Assembly: GCA_963850525.1 (NCBI GenBank)
Contig: CAWKLQ010000001.1
Coordinates: 62,001 to 126,000, forward strand
From: JAEMQF01 sp963850525
GTDB taxonomy: Bacteria; Pseudomonadota; Gammaproteobacteria; Burkholderiales; Burkholderiaceae_C
Direction of reading: 5' to 3'
DNA length: 64,000 nt
Each line of letters starts with the position of its first letter. Positions within the stretch are counted from its first letter, which is position 1. The notes under the pieces are model-generated. The model was given only the letters and a program-made list of their open reading frames with translations. It did not search any database and was not told the DNA's origin. Positions 25,176 through 34,390 of this stretch are shown here, in pieces. Position numbers and translations under genes: made by a program.

Positions 25176-26144
25176 ATGAACCATTTTATTTTTCAAACAC
25201 TCTTGGCCATTGCGCTGGCCACTGCCTCGCTCGCCGGCGCGCAAACGCCCCCCGGCAAACCGATTCGACTCATCTGCCCATTCCCTCCGGCCGGCGCGGT
25301 GGACATCGCATCGCGCGCGATCGCGAGCGAACTCTCGAAGAACCTCGGGCAAAGCGTCAGCGTCGAGAACCGGCCCGGAGCCGGCGGCAACATCGGCGGT
25401 GTCGAAGCGGCACGCTCGGCACCCGACGGCACTACGCTGTTCATGACGACGAGTGGCATCAACGCGATCAACCCCGCGCTCTACGCGAAGATGCCGTTCG
25501 ACCCGATCAAGGACCTGGCACCTGTCGTCGCCCTGGTGTCGCTCTCGAATGTGCTGGTTGTGCACCCGTCAGTCAAGGCGAACTCGCTCGCCGACGTGAT
25601 TGCGTTGGCCAAGGCCGATCCGGGCAAGATGACTTACGCGTCGTCGGGCAGCGGAACGAGCATCCACATGTCGGCCGAGATGTTCAAGCACATGGCCAAG
25701 GTCGACATCGTGCACATCCCGTACAAGGGCAGCGCACCGGCGGTGACGGATCTGCTGGGCGGCCAGGTGATGATGATGTTCGACAACATTCCCTCGGCCT
25801 TGCCGCACATCAAGGCCGGCAAGCTGCGCGCGCTGGCCGTGACCGGCGCCAAGCGCGACCCGCTGCTGCCCGACGTGCCCACCGTCGCCGAAGCGGGTGT
25901 TCCGGGCTACGAGTCGGGCGTGTGGTTCGGCCTCGCCGTTCCCGCGGCGACGCCCAAGGAAGACATCGCGCGCATCAACGACGCCGCAGTCAAGGGAACG
26001 AAGTCGCCGGATTTCATCAAGCGCATGAGTGAACTCGGCTACAGCATCATCGGCAGCACGCCCGAGCAGATGGCGGAGATGAACAAGGTGGAAGCGGCGC
26101 GCTGGGGGCCGATCGTCAAGGCCTCAGGCGCCAAGGCTGACTGA
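25176..26144 (+). CDS. Bug-family substrate-binding protein
   Basis: 322 residues. Sec signal ends SLAGA; the Bug signature is KPIRLICPFPPAGAVDIASRAIASELSKNLGQSVSVENRPGAGG. Then IHIPYKGSAPAVTDLLGGQVMMMFDNI follows. A periplasmic receptor for a carboxylate or amide. It follows coxF by 24 bases in the same direction and may be cotranscribed, which would couple the unknown cox substrate to uptake. No TctAB permease is present. Confidence 0.88.
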   Translation: MNHFIFQTLLAIALATASLAGAQTPPGKPIRLICPFPPAGAVDIASRAIASELSKNLGQSVSVENRPGAGGNIGGVEAARSAPDGTTLFMTTSGINAINPALYAKMPFDPIKDLAPVVALVSLSNVLVVHPSVKANSLADVIALAKADPGKMTYASSGSGTSIHMSAEMFKHMAKVDIVHIPYKGSAPAVTDLLGGQVMMMFDNIPSALPHIKAGKLRALAVTGAKRDPLLPDVPTVAEAGVPGYESGVWFGLAVPAATPKEDIARINDAAVKGTKSPDFIKRMSELGYSIIGSTPEQMAEMNKVEAARWGPIVKASGAKAD

Positions 26145-26159
26145 GCCGCTGACCGCTGC

Positions 26160-26576
26160 TCAACGCGGCGCCGAAGCTGCGGGTGCCGCGCTCGGCAACA
26201 CCACTCCCGGGCCGAGCGGAATGTCGGGTGTGTCGGTGATCGCACGCACGAAGTAGCGCGTGTCACCAAAGCAGCTCGTGGGCAGTCCGACCTTTTCGTC
26301 GTAGTGCAGGCTCACGCGTTTGCCCATCGCCTGGCTGATCTTCTGCGCCACCGCGTCGTCGTGCACCGTGAAGTAGAACTTTTCCACCGTCGTTCCGGGC
26401 AGCGAGACGAGCGCCAGTTCGCCCTCCCAGGTCTTGCAGATCCAGCCCTTGTGCGAGAACTTCTGCACCCAGCCCGCGCGTTCGCCGCTCGAGTAGCTCC
26501 AGTAGAGAACGAAGGCGACGTAACCGGCCAACAGCGCTGCAAGCGCAATCAGGAAGACGATCAGACTTTTCAGCAT
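26160..26576 (-). CDS. Membrane-anchored protein of unknown function
   Basis: 138 residues. One N-terminal membrane helix (LIVFLIALAALLAGYVAFVLYW) precedes a soluble domain with the motif GWICKTWEGELALVSLPGT, EKFYFTVHDDAVAQKISQAMGKRVSLHYDEKVGLPTSCFGDTRYFV. I do not recognise a function. The conserved-looking Cys residues in WICKTW and PTSCFG could form a bond in the periplasm. It is convergent with the Bug gene. Confidence 0.7.
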   Translation of the reverse strand: MLKSLIVFLIALAALLAGYVAFVLYWSYSSGERAGWVQKFSHKGWICKTWEGELALVSLPGTTVEKFYFTVHDDAVAQKISQAMGKRVSLHYDEKVGLPTSCFGDTRYFVRAITDTPDIPLGPGVVLPSAAPAASAPR

Positions 26577-26683
26577 GGAGATTCCGTTGCGTTGGCCGTG
26601 GGTGGGAGCGCAATCGTCGCACAGGCGCCGCGGCCGGCCGTCCCGGAATTCGCCGACGTGCGGGAGGCGCGATGATAGCGGCC

Positions 26684-27925
26684 ATGACGCCTTCACCCGA
26701 CCCGCTGACTTTGCTCCCGGATCCCTCGCGCCAAGGCCAGGCGGCGCCGGCGATCGGGCGATTTCTCGAGCGGCTCGACGACGCTCTGGCGAGCACCACA
26801 TTCGTCAAACTGACGTGCGCCAAACCCGACGGCACAGATGCGCAATTGCTGCGGCTCACGGTGCGCCCGGTTCTGCTGCGCGGCGCGGCGCAGCTGTCGT
26901 TCGTCTATCACTTCAAAACCAAGGACGTGACGAAGAACTTTTCGATCGAGCAAGGTCGGCATGAGATTTCCCCGCTGCTGGGCGCTTCGTTTCGCAACGC
27001 GCACCTGGCCACCACCACGCACAGCGTCGAGCTGGCGATCAGCAAGCGCGGTCAATGCACCCTGCGCGAACAAGCCGCCGCACCCGCTGCGCCGGCAACA
27101 CTCGCGCACGACCGGGTGAAGCGGCGCTTTGTCGACGCCGATCGGCCGTTTCTCACGGCGCTGGGGGTCACCGACAGCCAGGGCAAGCTGGTTCCCGCGA
27201 TGTCGCGCAAATTCCGGCAAATCGACAAGTTCGTCGAAGTCTTTGCGACGGCGTTCGCCGGCTCGACGCTGGCGCAGGCGCGCACGCTTCGGGTCATGGA
27301 CTTCGGCTCGGGCAAGGGCTACCTTACGTTTGCCGTTCACGACCACTTGCGCCACGCGCTGGGGGTCGATGCGCAGGTCACAGGCGTCGAATTGCGCCAG
27401 GACATGGTCGATCTGTGCGCCGGCGCTGCGGCGCGCCTGGGCCTCACCGGCTTGAACTTCGAGCAAGGCGACGTGACGACGTACGCGCCCCAGCCAATCG
27501 ACGTGATGATCGCGCTGCACGCCTGCGACACCGCGACCGACCATGCGATCCACCTTGGCGTGCAGGCCGGCGCGGCGATCATTCTGTGTGCGCCGTGCTG
27601 CCACAAGGAGCTGCGCCCGCAACTCCTCTCCCCGCACCCGATTCGCGCCATCCTGCAGCACGGCGTGCACCTGGGCCAGGAGGCGGAGATGGTGACCGAC
27701 AGCCTGCGCGCGCTGCTGCTCGAGGCCTGCGGCTACGCAACCCAGGTGTTCGAGTTTGTCGCGCTCGAACACACGAGCAAGAACAAGATGATCCTCGCCG
27801 TGAAGCGGCCTCACCCGGAGCCGCCTGCGGTGGCGCTGCGTCAAGTGAACGAGGTCAAATCCTTTTACGGCGTTGCCGAACAGCGCCTGGAGCGCTTGCT
27901 CGCGGCGCGCCTGTCCGCCGCTTGA
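26684..27925 (+). CDS. SAM-dependent methyltransferase (Methyltransf_32 type)
   Basis: 413 residues. The SAM-binding motif I is VMDFGSGKGYLTFAVHDHL, motif II VTGVELRQDMVDLC. A conserved APCCHKELRPQL block and the acidic motif IDVMIALHACDTATDHAI are typical of the PF13679 family that includes eukaryotic METTL25 and GSTCD. Proteins of this group are thought to methylate RNA or protein; the target is not known here. Start ATG at 26684 was chosen over an earlier one at 26672, four codons upstream. Confidence 0.85.
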   Translation: MTPSPDPLTLLPDPSRQGQAAPAIGRFLERLDDALASTTFVKLTCAKPDGTDAQLLRLTVRPVLLRGAAQLSFVYHFKTKDVTKNFSIEQGRHEISPLLGASFRNAHLATTTHSVELAISKRGQCTLREQAAAPAAPATLAHDRVKRRFVDADRPFLTALGVTDSQGKLVPAMSRKFRQIDKFVEVFATAFAGSTLAQARTLRVMDFGSGKGYLTFAVHDHLRHALGVDAQVTGVELRQDMVDLCAGAAARLGLTGLNFEQGDVTTYAPQPIDVMIALHACDTATDHAIHLGVQAGAAIILCAPCCHKELRPQLLSPHPIRAILQHGVHLGQEAEMVTDSLRALLLEACGYATQVFEFVALEHTSKNKMILAVKRPHPEPPAVALRQVNEVKSFYGVAEQRLERLLAARLSAA

Positions 27926-27967
27926 TTCCCTTGTCTCGGCAGAACGAGACTCGGCTCGGCAGGCAAA

Positions 27968-29917
27968 TCAATAGACGACGCTGGCCTGGCGCAGCGCCGG
28001 GATTGCGGCGCCGCCGCCGAGCAGCACTTGCGTGGCAAGTTGGTAGTACGCCGACGCTTCGTCGCTGAGGTGCGCCGTGAGTTTGGCGTCGTCCGTGCTC
28101 GGCGCGCCGGTGCGCGCGTCGACAACTTTCACGCCGCGCTTGGGCGAGAGCTCGACAACGCGCCCGTCTTGCATGTAACCCACGGTCAGGTAGTTCGACA
28201 TGAAGGCACGCTGGTGAAGTTGCCCTTCGGTGAGGATGTCGTGCCCGAAAAAGCGCGAAACGTAGCTCACGTCGAGCAGGGCCAGCACGGTGGGCGCGAC
28301 GTCGATTTGCGAGGCGAGCGTGTCAATGTGGCGCGGCGCAATGATTCCCGGCGCATAGACGATCAGCGGAATGCGGTAGTTTTCCGGCGGCAGATTCGTG
28401 CGGCCCCGGCCGTTGGATGTGTGGTCGGCAACAAACACGAACACGGTGTCGGCAAACCACGGACGCGTTGCCGCCAGGCGCACGAACTCGCCGATCGCCC
28501 AATCGGTGTATTTGACGGCGCCGTCGCGGCCGGTGCCTGAGGGGATGTCGATTCGCCCCGCGGGGTAGGTGAACGGCCGGTGGTTCGTCGTCGTCATCAC
28601 ATGCGCGAACACCTTGGTGCCTTTGGCCGCGCGCGCATCGATTTCGCGCAGCGTGAGCTTGAACAGGTCTTCGTCGGCAACGCCCCAGATCGTTTCGTGC
28701 GAGATGTCCTTCGAGGCGATCGCACTGCGGTCGATCACGGTGTAGCCGTTGCCACCGAAGAAGTCGCGCATGTTGTCGAAGCGGCTGTAGCCGCCGTAGA
28801 CGTAAAGCGGCTCGTAGCCCTGCTCCTTGAACACGCCGCCGAAGGTCTGAAACCCCTTGTTGTTCGCGCGCATCGGCACGGCGTGGCCGGGGGTGGGCGG
28901 GATCGACAGCGTCAACGCTTCCAGGCCGCGCACGGTGCGCAGTCCGGTCGCGTAGACGTTCGTGAACATCATTCCGGCGTGCGCCAAGCGGTCCAGATTC
29001 GGCGTCAGGCCGGGTTTGCCGCCGAACGATTCGACGAAGTCGCTGCCCAGGCTTTCGATCGAGACCATCACGACGTTGTGGGGCTTGGACGCATTCCCGC
29101 TGCCGACCTGGCGTTCCAAGGGATGGCTGCTGCCGGTGAACTGGGCGTTGGAGCGTGCTTCAGAGAATTCTTCGCGCACCTGCAGGTTCGCCTGGCCCGG
29201 CGCGAGGATGCGATAGAACTTCTGGAAGTCGAGGTCGTTGCTGCGATAGGCGCGCATGAACTCATAGGCGCCGTTGCCGGCGAGCTCGCGGCCCGCGGCG
29301 CTGGCAATCGCTTCACGCGGCGTGTCGCCGACGCCGAAGAACACCGCCACGGGAAGCGCGACAAGAATGAGCGTTGCGCCGACTCTTTGGCGCCAGGTTC
29401 CGCCGGACCCTGACGCACTGCGCCAGACGGGCTTGCGCAACACGAACACGATGAACGCGGCGACGAGACCGATTCCCGAAAGAATCATGGCCACCGGGTA
29501 CGACTCCTGGACATTGCCGATGACTTCGCGCGTGTAAATCAGGTAGTCGACGGCGATGAAGTTGAAGCGCGACGCAAACTCGTTCCAGAACACGCCTTCG
29601 GCGACTCCCGTGAACAGCATTGCGGCGAGCGTGGTCACGAGCAGCGCCGTGGCAACGATCGCGTGGCCGCGCCGGCCGCGTGCCGAATCCGTCCACACCA
29701 GCGCAAGCAGGGCGAAGGGCACCAGCACATAGGCGAGGGCGGCAGCGTCATAGAGTGCGCCGGTGGCAAACACTTCGGCGTAACCCCAGAGCGGTAGCGC
29801 GACGCTTGCCAGCCCCTCAAACGCGAGCAGGCCCGCCCGAACGCAGCTATTCAAGACCAGGAACAGGCCGCCAAGCCAAAGAAGAAATGTGTAGCGTGCG
29901 GGGAAAAGTCGATTCAT
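27968..29917 (-). CDS. LTA-synthase-like alkaline phosphatase superfamily membrane enzyme
   Basis: 649 residues. About five membrane helices in the first 200 residues, then a periplasmic sulfatase domain. Metal-binding/active residues are visible: Glu in VVMVSIESLGSDFVESFGG, nucleophile Thr in YATGLRTVRGLEAL, and DHTSNGRG. These enzymes transfer phosphoglycerol or phosphoethanolamine to envelope glycans or lipids. A gram-negative homologue probably decorates osmoregulated periplasmic glucans or another sugar. A second homologue lies at 46048. Confidence 0.87.
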   Translation of the reverse strand: MNRLFPARYTFLLWLGGLFLVLNSCVRAGLLAFEGLASVALPLWGYAEVFATGALYDAAALAYVLVPFALLALVWTDSARGRRGHAIVATALLVTTLAAMLFTGVAEGVFWNEFASRFNFIAVDYLIYTREVIGNVQESYPVAMILSGIGLVAAFIVFVLRKPVWRSASGSGGTWRQRVGATLILVALPVAVFFGVGDTPREAIASAAGRELAGNGAYEFMRAYRSNDLDFQKFYRILAPGQANLQVREEFSEARSNAQFTGSSHPLERQVGSGNASKPHNVVMVSIESLGSDFVESFGGKPGLTPNLDRLAHAGMMFTNVYATGLRTVRGLEALTLSIPPTPGHAVPMRANNKGFQTFGGVFKEQGYEPLYVYGGYSRFDNMRDFFGGNGYTVIDRSAIASKDISHETIWGVADEDLFKLTLREIDARAAKGTKVFAHVMTTTNHRPFTYPAGRIDIPSGTGRDGAVKYTDWAIGEFVRLAATRPWFADTVFVFVADHTSNGRGRTNLPPENYRIPLIVYAPGIIAPRHIDTLASQIDVAPTVLALLDVSYVSRFFGHDILTEGQLHQRAFMSNYLTVGYMQDGRVVELSPKRGVKVVDARTGAPSTDDAKLTAHLSDEASAYYQLATQVLLGGGAAIPALRQASVVY

Positions 29918-29989
29918 CAGAGTCTTGCGAAGCCAGGGTTCCCGATTCGGGCAAGTCCCTATTGTCGCGGATCGCCTCCTTGACCTCTG

Positions 29990-30766
29990 TTAAAGGGTGT
30001 TCACGAGGTGACCGCCGTCCACCGGGATGACGGCGCCGGTCATGTAACTCGACGCGCCGCTGGCGAGCAGCAGCAAGGGGCCGTCGAGCTCGCTGAGCGC
30101 GCCGGTGCGCCGCTGCGGGATTCGCGCGACGATCGCCTGCCCGGCAGGCGAGGCGAGCATCTCGCGGTTGAGTTCGGTGACGAAGTAGCCGGGCGCGAGC
30201 GCGTTCACGCGAATCCCGTGCTCGGCCCATTCGAGCGCCAGCGCCTTCGTCATCTGCACGACGCCGGCCTTGGTCGTGGCGTAGGCCAGCACGCCGGCGC
30301 GCACGCGCAGCCCAACGATCGAGGCGATGTTGACGATGGCGCCGCCGCGGCGCGCGCTCACCATCGCGCGTGCCGTCGCCTGCGCCATGCGCATCACGCC
30401 GCTGAGGTTGACGTTGAGCATCTCGAGCCAGTCGGCTTCGTTCGTCTCCAGCGCCGGCGCGCGCAACACAATGCCGGCGTTGTTCACGAGCACGTCGGGA
30501 ACGCCAAGCGTGGCGACGATCTCCTGCATCGTCGCCGCAACGCTTGCCGCGGAGCCCACGTCCACGTGCAAGGCGGTGCACGCGCCGCTGCGCTGCAGCT
30601 CGTCATTGAGTTGTGCGGCCAATGTGCGCCCCAGTTCGGCGCGCCGCCCGAGCATCGCCACGCGTGCGCCTTGGGCGGCGAGCACTTTCGCGAAGTGCAG
30701 GCCCAGGCCGCTGAATGCGCCTGTGACGATGGCCGTTTGGCCGGTCAGATCGAACTGCGTTTTCAT
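29990..30766 (-). CDS. Short-chain dehydrogenase/reductase
   Basis: 258 residues from MKTQFDLTGQTAIVTG. NAD(P) motif TGAFSGLG at 15-22, VLVNNAGIV, catalytic Ser in NIASIVG and YATTK. Classical SDR with C-terminal VIPVDGGHLV. Its substrate is not known. Its ATG overlaps an open frame upstream as ATGA (coding for ..AQVQRSMKVKAQP), a possible remnant of a lost gene. It is transcribed away from the ABC exporter. Confidence 0.9.
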   Translation of the reverse strand: MKTQFDLTGQTAIVTGAFSGLGLHFAKVLAAQGARVAMLGRRAELGRTLAAQLNDELQRSGACTALHVDVGSAASVAATMQEIVATLGVPDVLVNNAGIVLRAPALETNEADWLEMLNVNLSGVMRMAQATARAMVSARRGGAIVNIASIVGLRVRAGVLAYATTKAGVVQMTKALALEWAEHGIRVNALAPGYFVTELNREMLASPAGQAIVARIPQRRTGALSELDGPLLLLASGASSYMTGAVIPVDGGHLVNTL

Positions 30767-31166
30767 GGCTGAGCCTTGACTTTCATGCTGCGTTGCACCT
30801 GCGCCCACAGGCTGCGGCACTCCTGATCGAACGCTGTATCGAGCTTCGCGGCTTGCGCCGAGTTGTGCCTGTACGGCCCCGTGCCCCCAAAGCGAAGGGC
30901 CGCCTTGCGGCGGCCCTGTGGCTTACCGGACAACACCCGAGTCGGGTGAAGACGGTTTCGGCGAGCCGGTCACGGGTTCCGGGAGTCCGCCCAATCTGCG
31001 GTCGGTTTGTCGCCTCGAAGAGCGCATTGTGCCGAATCGGCGGCCCGGCGAATCGCGACGATTGAGGGGCAAGGGCCGGCCATCTTTCGCGTTCCGCAGC
31101 GCGAATCGGCTAACCTGCGAATTCGCGCAGCGTTGCGCGCAATGCCGCTCGGGAGGTTTGGCCCAC
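30767..31166. other. 400-base region between divergent SDR and ABC exporter genes
   Basis: Contains the terminator-like hairpin at 30897-30916 and, next to the SDR, about 45 codons of minus-strand open frame ending in AQVQRSMKVKAQP that overlap the SDR start by ATGA. The palindrome GCGAATTCGC lies near the exporter end. No complete gene was recognised. The ribosome site GGAGG for the exporter lies at 31152-31155. Confidence 0.5.
30897..30916. terminator. Hairpin, terminator-like
   Basis: GGGCCGCC-TTGC-GGCGGCCC gives an 8-bp perfect stem and a 4-base loop. There is no clear T-run after it, so it is a weak intrinsic terminator or a stabilising hairpin. It lies between two divergent genes, where no terminator is expected, supporting loss of a gene from here. 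Confidence 0.5.
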
Positions 31167-33068
31167 GTGCTCGGATTTTTCGAAAGACGCGTCAATCCCT
31201 ACCCGGACAGCCCCGCGCCGGCGCCGCCGCGCGGCTTCCTGGCGTTCGTCTGGTCGTGCACGGCGGGTCTGCGCCCGTACATCGCGGGAATGGCACTGCT
31301 CGCCGCGGCGATCGGCGCGTTCGAGGCCTTGCTGTTCGCTTTGCTCGGGCGGCTTGTCGACTGGCTCGGCGAGGTCGAGCGCGCGCGCCTGTGGGACGAA
31401 GGCGGTGCGACGCTGCTGCTGCTCGCCGCCATCCTTCTCGCCAGCCCGATTGCCGTGGCGCTTTATGCCTTGCTCAAGTACCAGACGCTGTCGGGCAATT
31501 TCCCGATGCTGCTGCGCTGGAACTTTCATCGGCGCATGCTCGACCAGAGCCTGGGCTTTTACCAGGACGAGTTTGCGGGACGGGTCGCGGCCAAGGTGAT
31601 GCAGACGGCGCTCGCGACGCGCGACACCGTGCTCATCGTCACCGACATCCTGGTGTTCGTCTCGATCTACTTCGTCACCATGGTCAGCGTCGTCGGCAGT
31701 TTCGACGCGACCCTGTTGCTGCCGTTTCTGGGGTGGCTGTTGCTTTATGTCGGGGCCCTGGCGTACTTCGTGCCGCGCCTGGCCAAGGTGGCGACACTGC
31801 AGGCCGACGCGCGCTCCCTGATGACCGGGCGCATCACCGACGCCTACACGAACATCGCGACCGTCAAGCTGTTTTCGCATGCGCGCCGCGAGGCGGGTTA
31901 TGCGCGAACCTCGATGCAGGAGTTCATGCAGTCGGTGCACGGCCAGATGCGCCTGATCAGCGGCGTCGAGGTCGTGGTTCACACGCTCAACGTGATCCTC
32001 ATTCTCGCGACGACGGGGGCGACGTTGTGGTTGTGGAGCCGCGCCGAAGTCGGCGTGGGCGCGGTGGCAGCGAGCGCCGCGATGGCGGTGCGCCTGAACG
32101 GTTTTTCGCACTGGATCATGTGGGAGATGGCGAGCCTGTTCGAGCACGTGGGCACGGTGCAGGACGGCATGAACACGCTGTCGCAGCCGCACGCGGTGGT
32201 CGACCGAGCCGACGCGCAGCCCATCGCCGTGAGCCGCGGCGAGATCCGCTTCGAGGCCGTGAGCTTCGCCTACGGCGCGGCGCGCGAAGGCAGCCCGCCC
32301 GTCATCGAGAACCTGTCGCTGCACATTCGCCCCGGTGAGAAGATCGGCCTGGTCGGGCGCTCCGGCGCAGGCAAGTCGACGATCGTGAACCTGCTGCTGC
32401 GCTTTTACGACGTGCAAATCGGGCGCGTCCTGATCGACGCGCAAGACATCGCGCTGGCCACCCAGGACAGCCTGCGCGCCCAAGTGGGCATGGTCACGCA
32501 GGACACGTCGCTGCTGCACCGCTCCGTGCGCGACAACATCCTCTACGGGCGGCCGGATGCGAGCGATGCGCAGATGTTTGTTGCCGCGCGGCGAGCCGAG
32601 GCGCACGAGTTCATCCAGGGCTTGGCCGACGCAAAGGGCCGCACCGGCTACGACGCGCATGTGGGCGAGCGCGGCGTCAAGCTCTCGGGTGGGCAGCGCC
32701 AGCGCATCGCGATCGCGCGCGTCATGCTCAAGGACGCGCCGATTCTGCTGCTCGACGAAGCGACGAGCGCGCTCGACTCGGAAGTCGAAGCCGCGATCCA
32801 GGCGAGCCTGTACCGCCTGATGGAGGGCAAGACGGTCGTCGCGATCGCGCACCGGCTCTCGACGATCGCGGCGATGGACCGCCTCATCGTGCTCGACAAA
32901 GGCCGCATCGTCGAAGAAGGCGACCACCGCGGCCTGCTCGCGCACGGCGGGCTTTATGCGCGGCTGTGGGAGCATCAGAGCGGCGGGTTTCTCGCCGATG
33001 CGCTGGACGACGACGCGGTGCTCGCGCCCGCCGTCGAGCCGTCGGGCCGGGCCGCCGCAGCGCTGTGA
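31167..33068 (+). CDS. ABC exporter, fused permease-ATPase
   Basis: About 633 residues. I use the GTG at 31167, with GGAGG 11 bases before it, giving VLGFFERRVNPYPDSP; the frame is open to 30918 but that part looks unlike protein. Six membrane helices (to about residue 330) are followed by an ATPase with Walker A GRSGAGKST, Q-loop VTQDTSLLHR, signature LSGGQRQRIAIARVM, Walker B ILLLDEATSALDS and switch His IAHRLSTI. Homodimeric type IV exporters of this kind extrude lipids, peptides or drugs; the substrate is unknown. Confidence 0.9.
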   Translation: MLGFFERRVNPYPDSPAPAPPRGFLAFVWSCTAGLRPYIAGMALLAAAIGAFEALLFALLGRLVDWLGEVERARLWDEGGATLLLLAAILLASPIAVALYALLKYQTLSGNFPMLLRWNFHRRMLDQSLGFYQDEFAGRVAAKVMQTALATRDTVLIVTDILVFVSIYFVTMVSVVGSFDATLLLPFLGWLLLYVGALAYFVPRLAKVATLQADARSLMTGRITDAYTNIATVKLFSHARREAGYARTSMQEFMQSVHGQMRLISGVEVVVHTLNVILILATTGATLWLWSRAEVGVGAVAASAAMAVRLNGFSHWIMWEMASLFEHVGTVQDGMNTLSQPHAVVDRADAQPIAVSRGEIRFEAVSFAYGAAREGSPPVIENLSLHIRPGEKIGLVGRSGAGKSTIVNLLLRFYDVQIGRVLIDAQDIALATQDSLRAQVGMVTQDTSLLHRSVRDNILYGRPDASDAQMFVAARRAEAHEFIQGLADAKGRTGYDAHVGERGVKLSGGQRQRIAIARVMLKDAPILLLDEATSALDSEVEAAIQASLYRLMEGKTVVAIAHRLSTIAAMDRLIVLDKGRIVEEGDHRGLLAHGGLYARLWEHQSGGFLADALDDDAVLAPAVEPSGRAAAAL

Positions 33069-33080
33069 CACAAAGACCCC

Positions 33081-33152
33081 ATGACTCCAACCCTCGCACT
33101 CGTCTTGGCCTTGGGGCTCGTCGTCGAGCTTGTCTTCGTGCTGAAGGCTTGA
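33081..33152 (+). CDS. Possible 23-residue membrane peptide
   Basis: MTPTLALVLALGLVVELVFVLKA, starting 12 bases after the exporter stop codon. It is almost wholly hydrophobic with a positive C-terminal Lys, like small accessory membrane proteins. No ribosome site was seen, and a chance frame of this length is possible. It might assist the exporter. Confidence 0.25.
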   Translation: MTPTLALVLALGLVVELVFVLKA

Positions 33153-33278
33153 TGGGAGACTGATTTGCTGTGACTGTGAGTAAGCTGGGGCGTCGTCGCG
33201 TCGCTTTTCCTCACAGCATCGAGCGCCGCGCGCCGCCAGAATCGCCGCACGCCCTTGTCGGGCGAGTGGGCGGACCCT

Positions 33279-34361
33279 TTGACACGACATGATCGACGCG
33301 CGGCATTGGCCGCAATTTCCGCAATGTGGCTGGCCGCATGCGGCGGTGGCGGTTCGCAGGGCGCCGCGGCGCCTGGCCCCGGGCCGGTGCCACCACCACC
33401 TCCACCGAACGCTCCGGTCCCGCCGCCGCCACCCGCCGGAACGAGCTTCGGCAACTTCTCCGGTGCTGGCCTGGGGCAGGGTGCAGCGCTGAACGGCGCA
33501 ATCTGCTTTCCCGCAAGCAACCCGTGGAACACCGACGTGTCCGCGGCACCGGTCGATCCGAACTCAGCCGCGCTGATCGCGAGCATCGGCTTGTCCACGG
33601 GCCTGCACGCCGACTTCGGCGCCGGGCTGTATCAGGGCTCGCCGATCGGCATCCCCTACGTTGTCGTGGCGGGCAACCAGGCACCCGTGGCAATGCACTG
33701 GACGGCCTACGGCGACGAAAGCGACCCCGGGCCGTACCCGGTGCCCGTCAACGCGCCGGTGGAAGGCGGAAACGCGAGCACCGGCGACCGGCACGTGCTC
33801 GTCATCGACCGCGACAACAACCGCCTGTACGAGTTGTACCGGGCCTTCCTCAACAACGACGGTTCCTGGAATGCCGACTGCGGCGCGGTATTCCACCTCG
33901 ACAGCAACGTCGTTCGGCCCGGTGGCCAAGCCGGCTGGACGAGTGCCGATGCCGCGGGCCTGCCGATCTTCCCCGGCTTGGCGCGCTATGAAGAAGCGGC
34001 GCTTGGCCCCGGTGGCGTGCTGCACGCGCTGCGCTTCACGGTGCAGAACTCGCGCCGCGCCTACGTGCCGCCCGCGACGCATTTCGCATCGAGCAATGCG
34101 AGTGCGAACCTGCCACCGATGGGAATGCGCGTCAGGTTGAAGGCCAGCTACACGATCCCGACGGGTTTCAGCGCCGAGTCACGCGCCTTGCTCACGGCGA
34201 TGAAACGCTTTGGCATGATCATGGCCGACAACGGCAGCAACTGGTACGTCAGCGGCGCTCCCGATTCGCGCTGGAACAATTCGGCGCTGGGCAATGAGCT
34301 CGGCCAGGTGCACGGCAGCGATTTCGAAGTCGTGCTGATGCAGGGGCTCGTGACGGGCTGA
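33279..34361 (+). CDS. Lipoprotein of unknown function (secreted, proline linker)
   Basis: A lipoprotein signal with lipobox WLAAC at about residue 17-21, then a proline linker (PPPPPPNAPVPPPPPAG) and a globular domain of about 290 residues. Recognisable blocks are NPWNTDVSAAPVDPNSAALIASIGLSTGLHADFGAG, SDPGPYPVPVNAPVEGG and GLARYEE. Similar sequences occur as secreted proteins in diverse bacteria and lack a known function. No ATG start exists; TTG at 33279 or 33255 must serve. I prefer 33279, which gives a proper short signal. Confidence 0.7.
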   Translation: MTRHDRRAALAAISAMWLAACGGGGSQGAAAPGPGPVPPPPPPNAPVPPPPPAGTSFGNFSGAGLGQGAALNGAICFPASNPWNTDVSAAPVDPNSAALIASIGLSTGLHADFGAGLYQGSPIGIPYVVVAGNQAPVAMHWTAYGDESDPGPYPVPVNAPVEGGNASTGDRHVLVIDRDNNRLYELYRAFLNNDGSWNADCGAVFHLDSNVVRPGGQAGWTSADAAGLPIFPGLARYEEAALGPGGVLHALRFTVQNSRRAYVPPATHFASSNASANLPPMGMRVRLKASYTIPTGFSAESRALLTAMKRFGMIMADNGSNWYVSGAPDSRWNNSALGNELGQVHGSDFEVVLMQGLVTG

Positions 34362-34370
34362 GTGCTGCGA

Positions 34371-34390
34371 CCCGCGCTGCGCGGGGTTTC
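34371..34390. terminator. Terminator-like hairpin
   Basis: CCCGCG-CTG-CGCGGG followed by GTTTC, just after the stop of the lipoprotein gene. It lies between two convergent genes and could serve both. Confidence 0.4.

Noticed and set aside
31110..33290. A minus-strand open frame of about 726 codons opposite the ABC exporter
   Set aside because: Antisense to a conserved exporter with intact Walker motifs; high GC keeps the opposite frame open.
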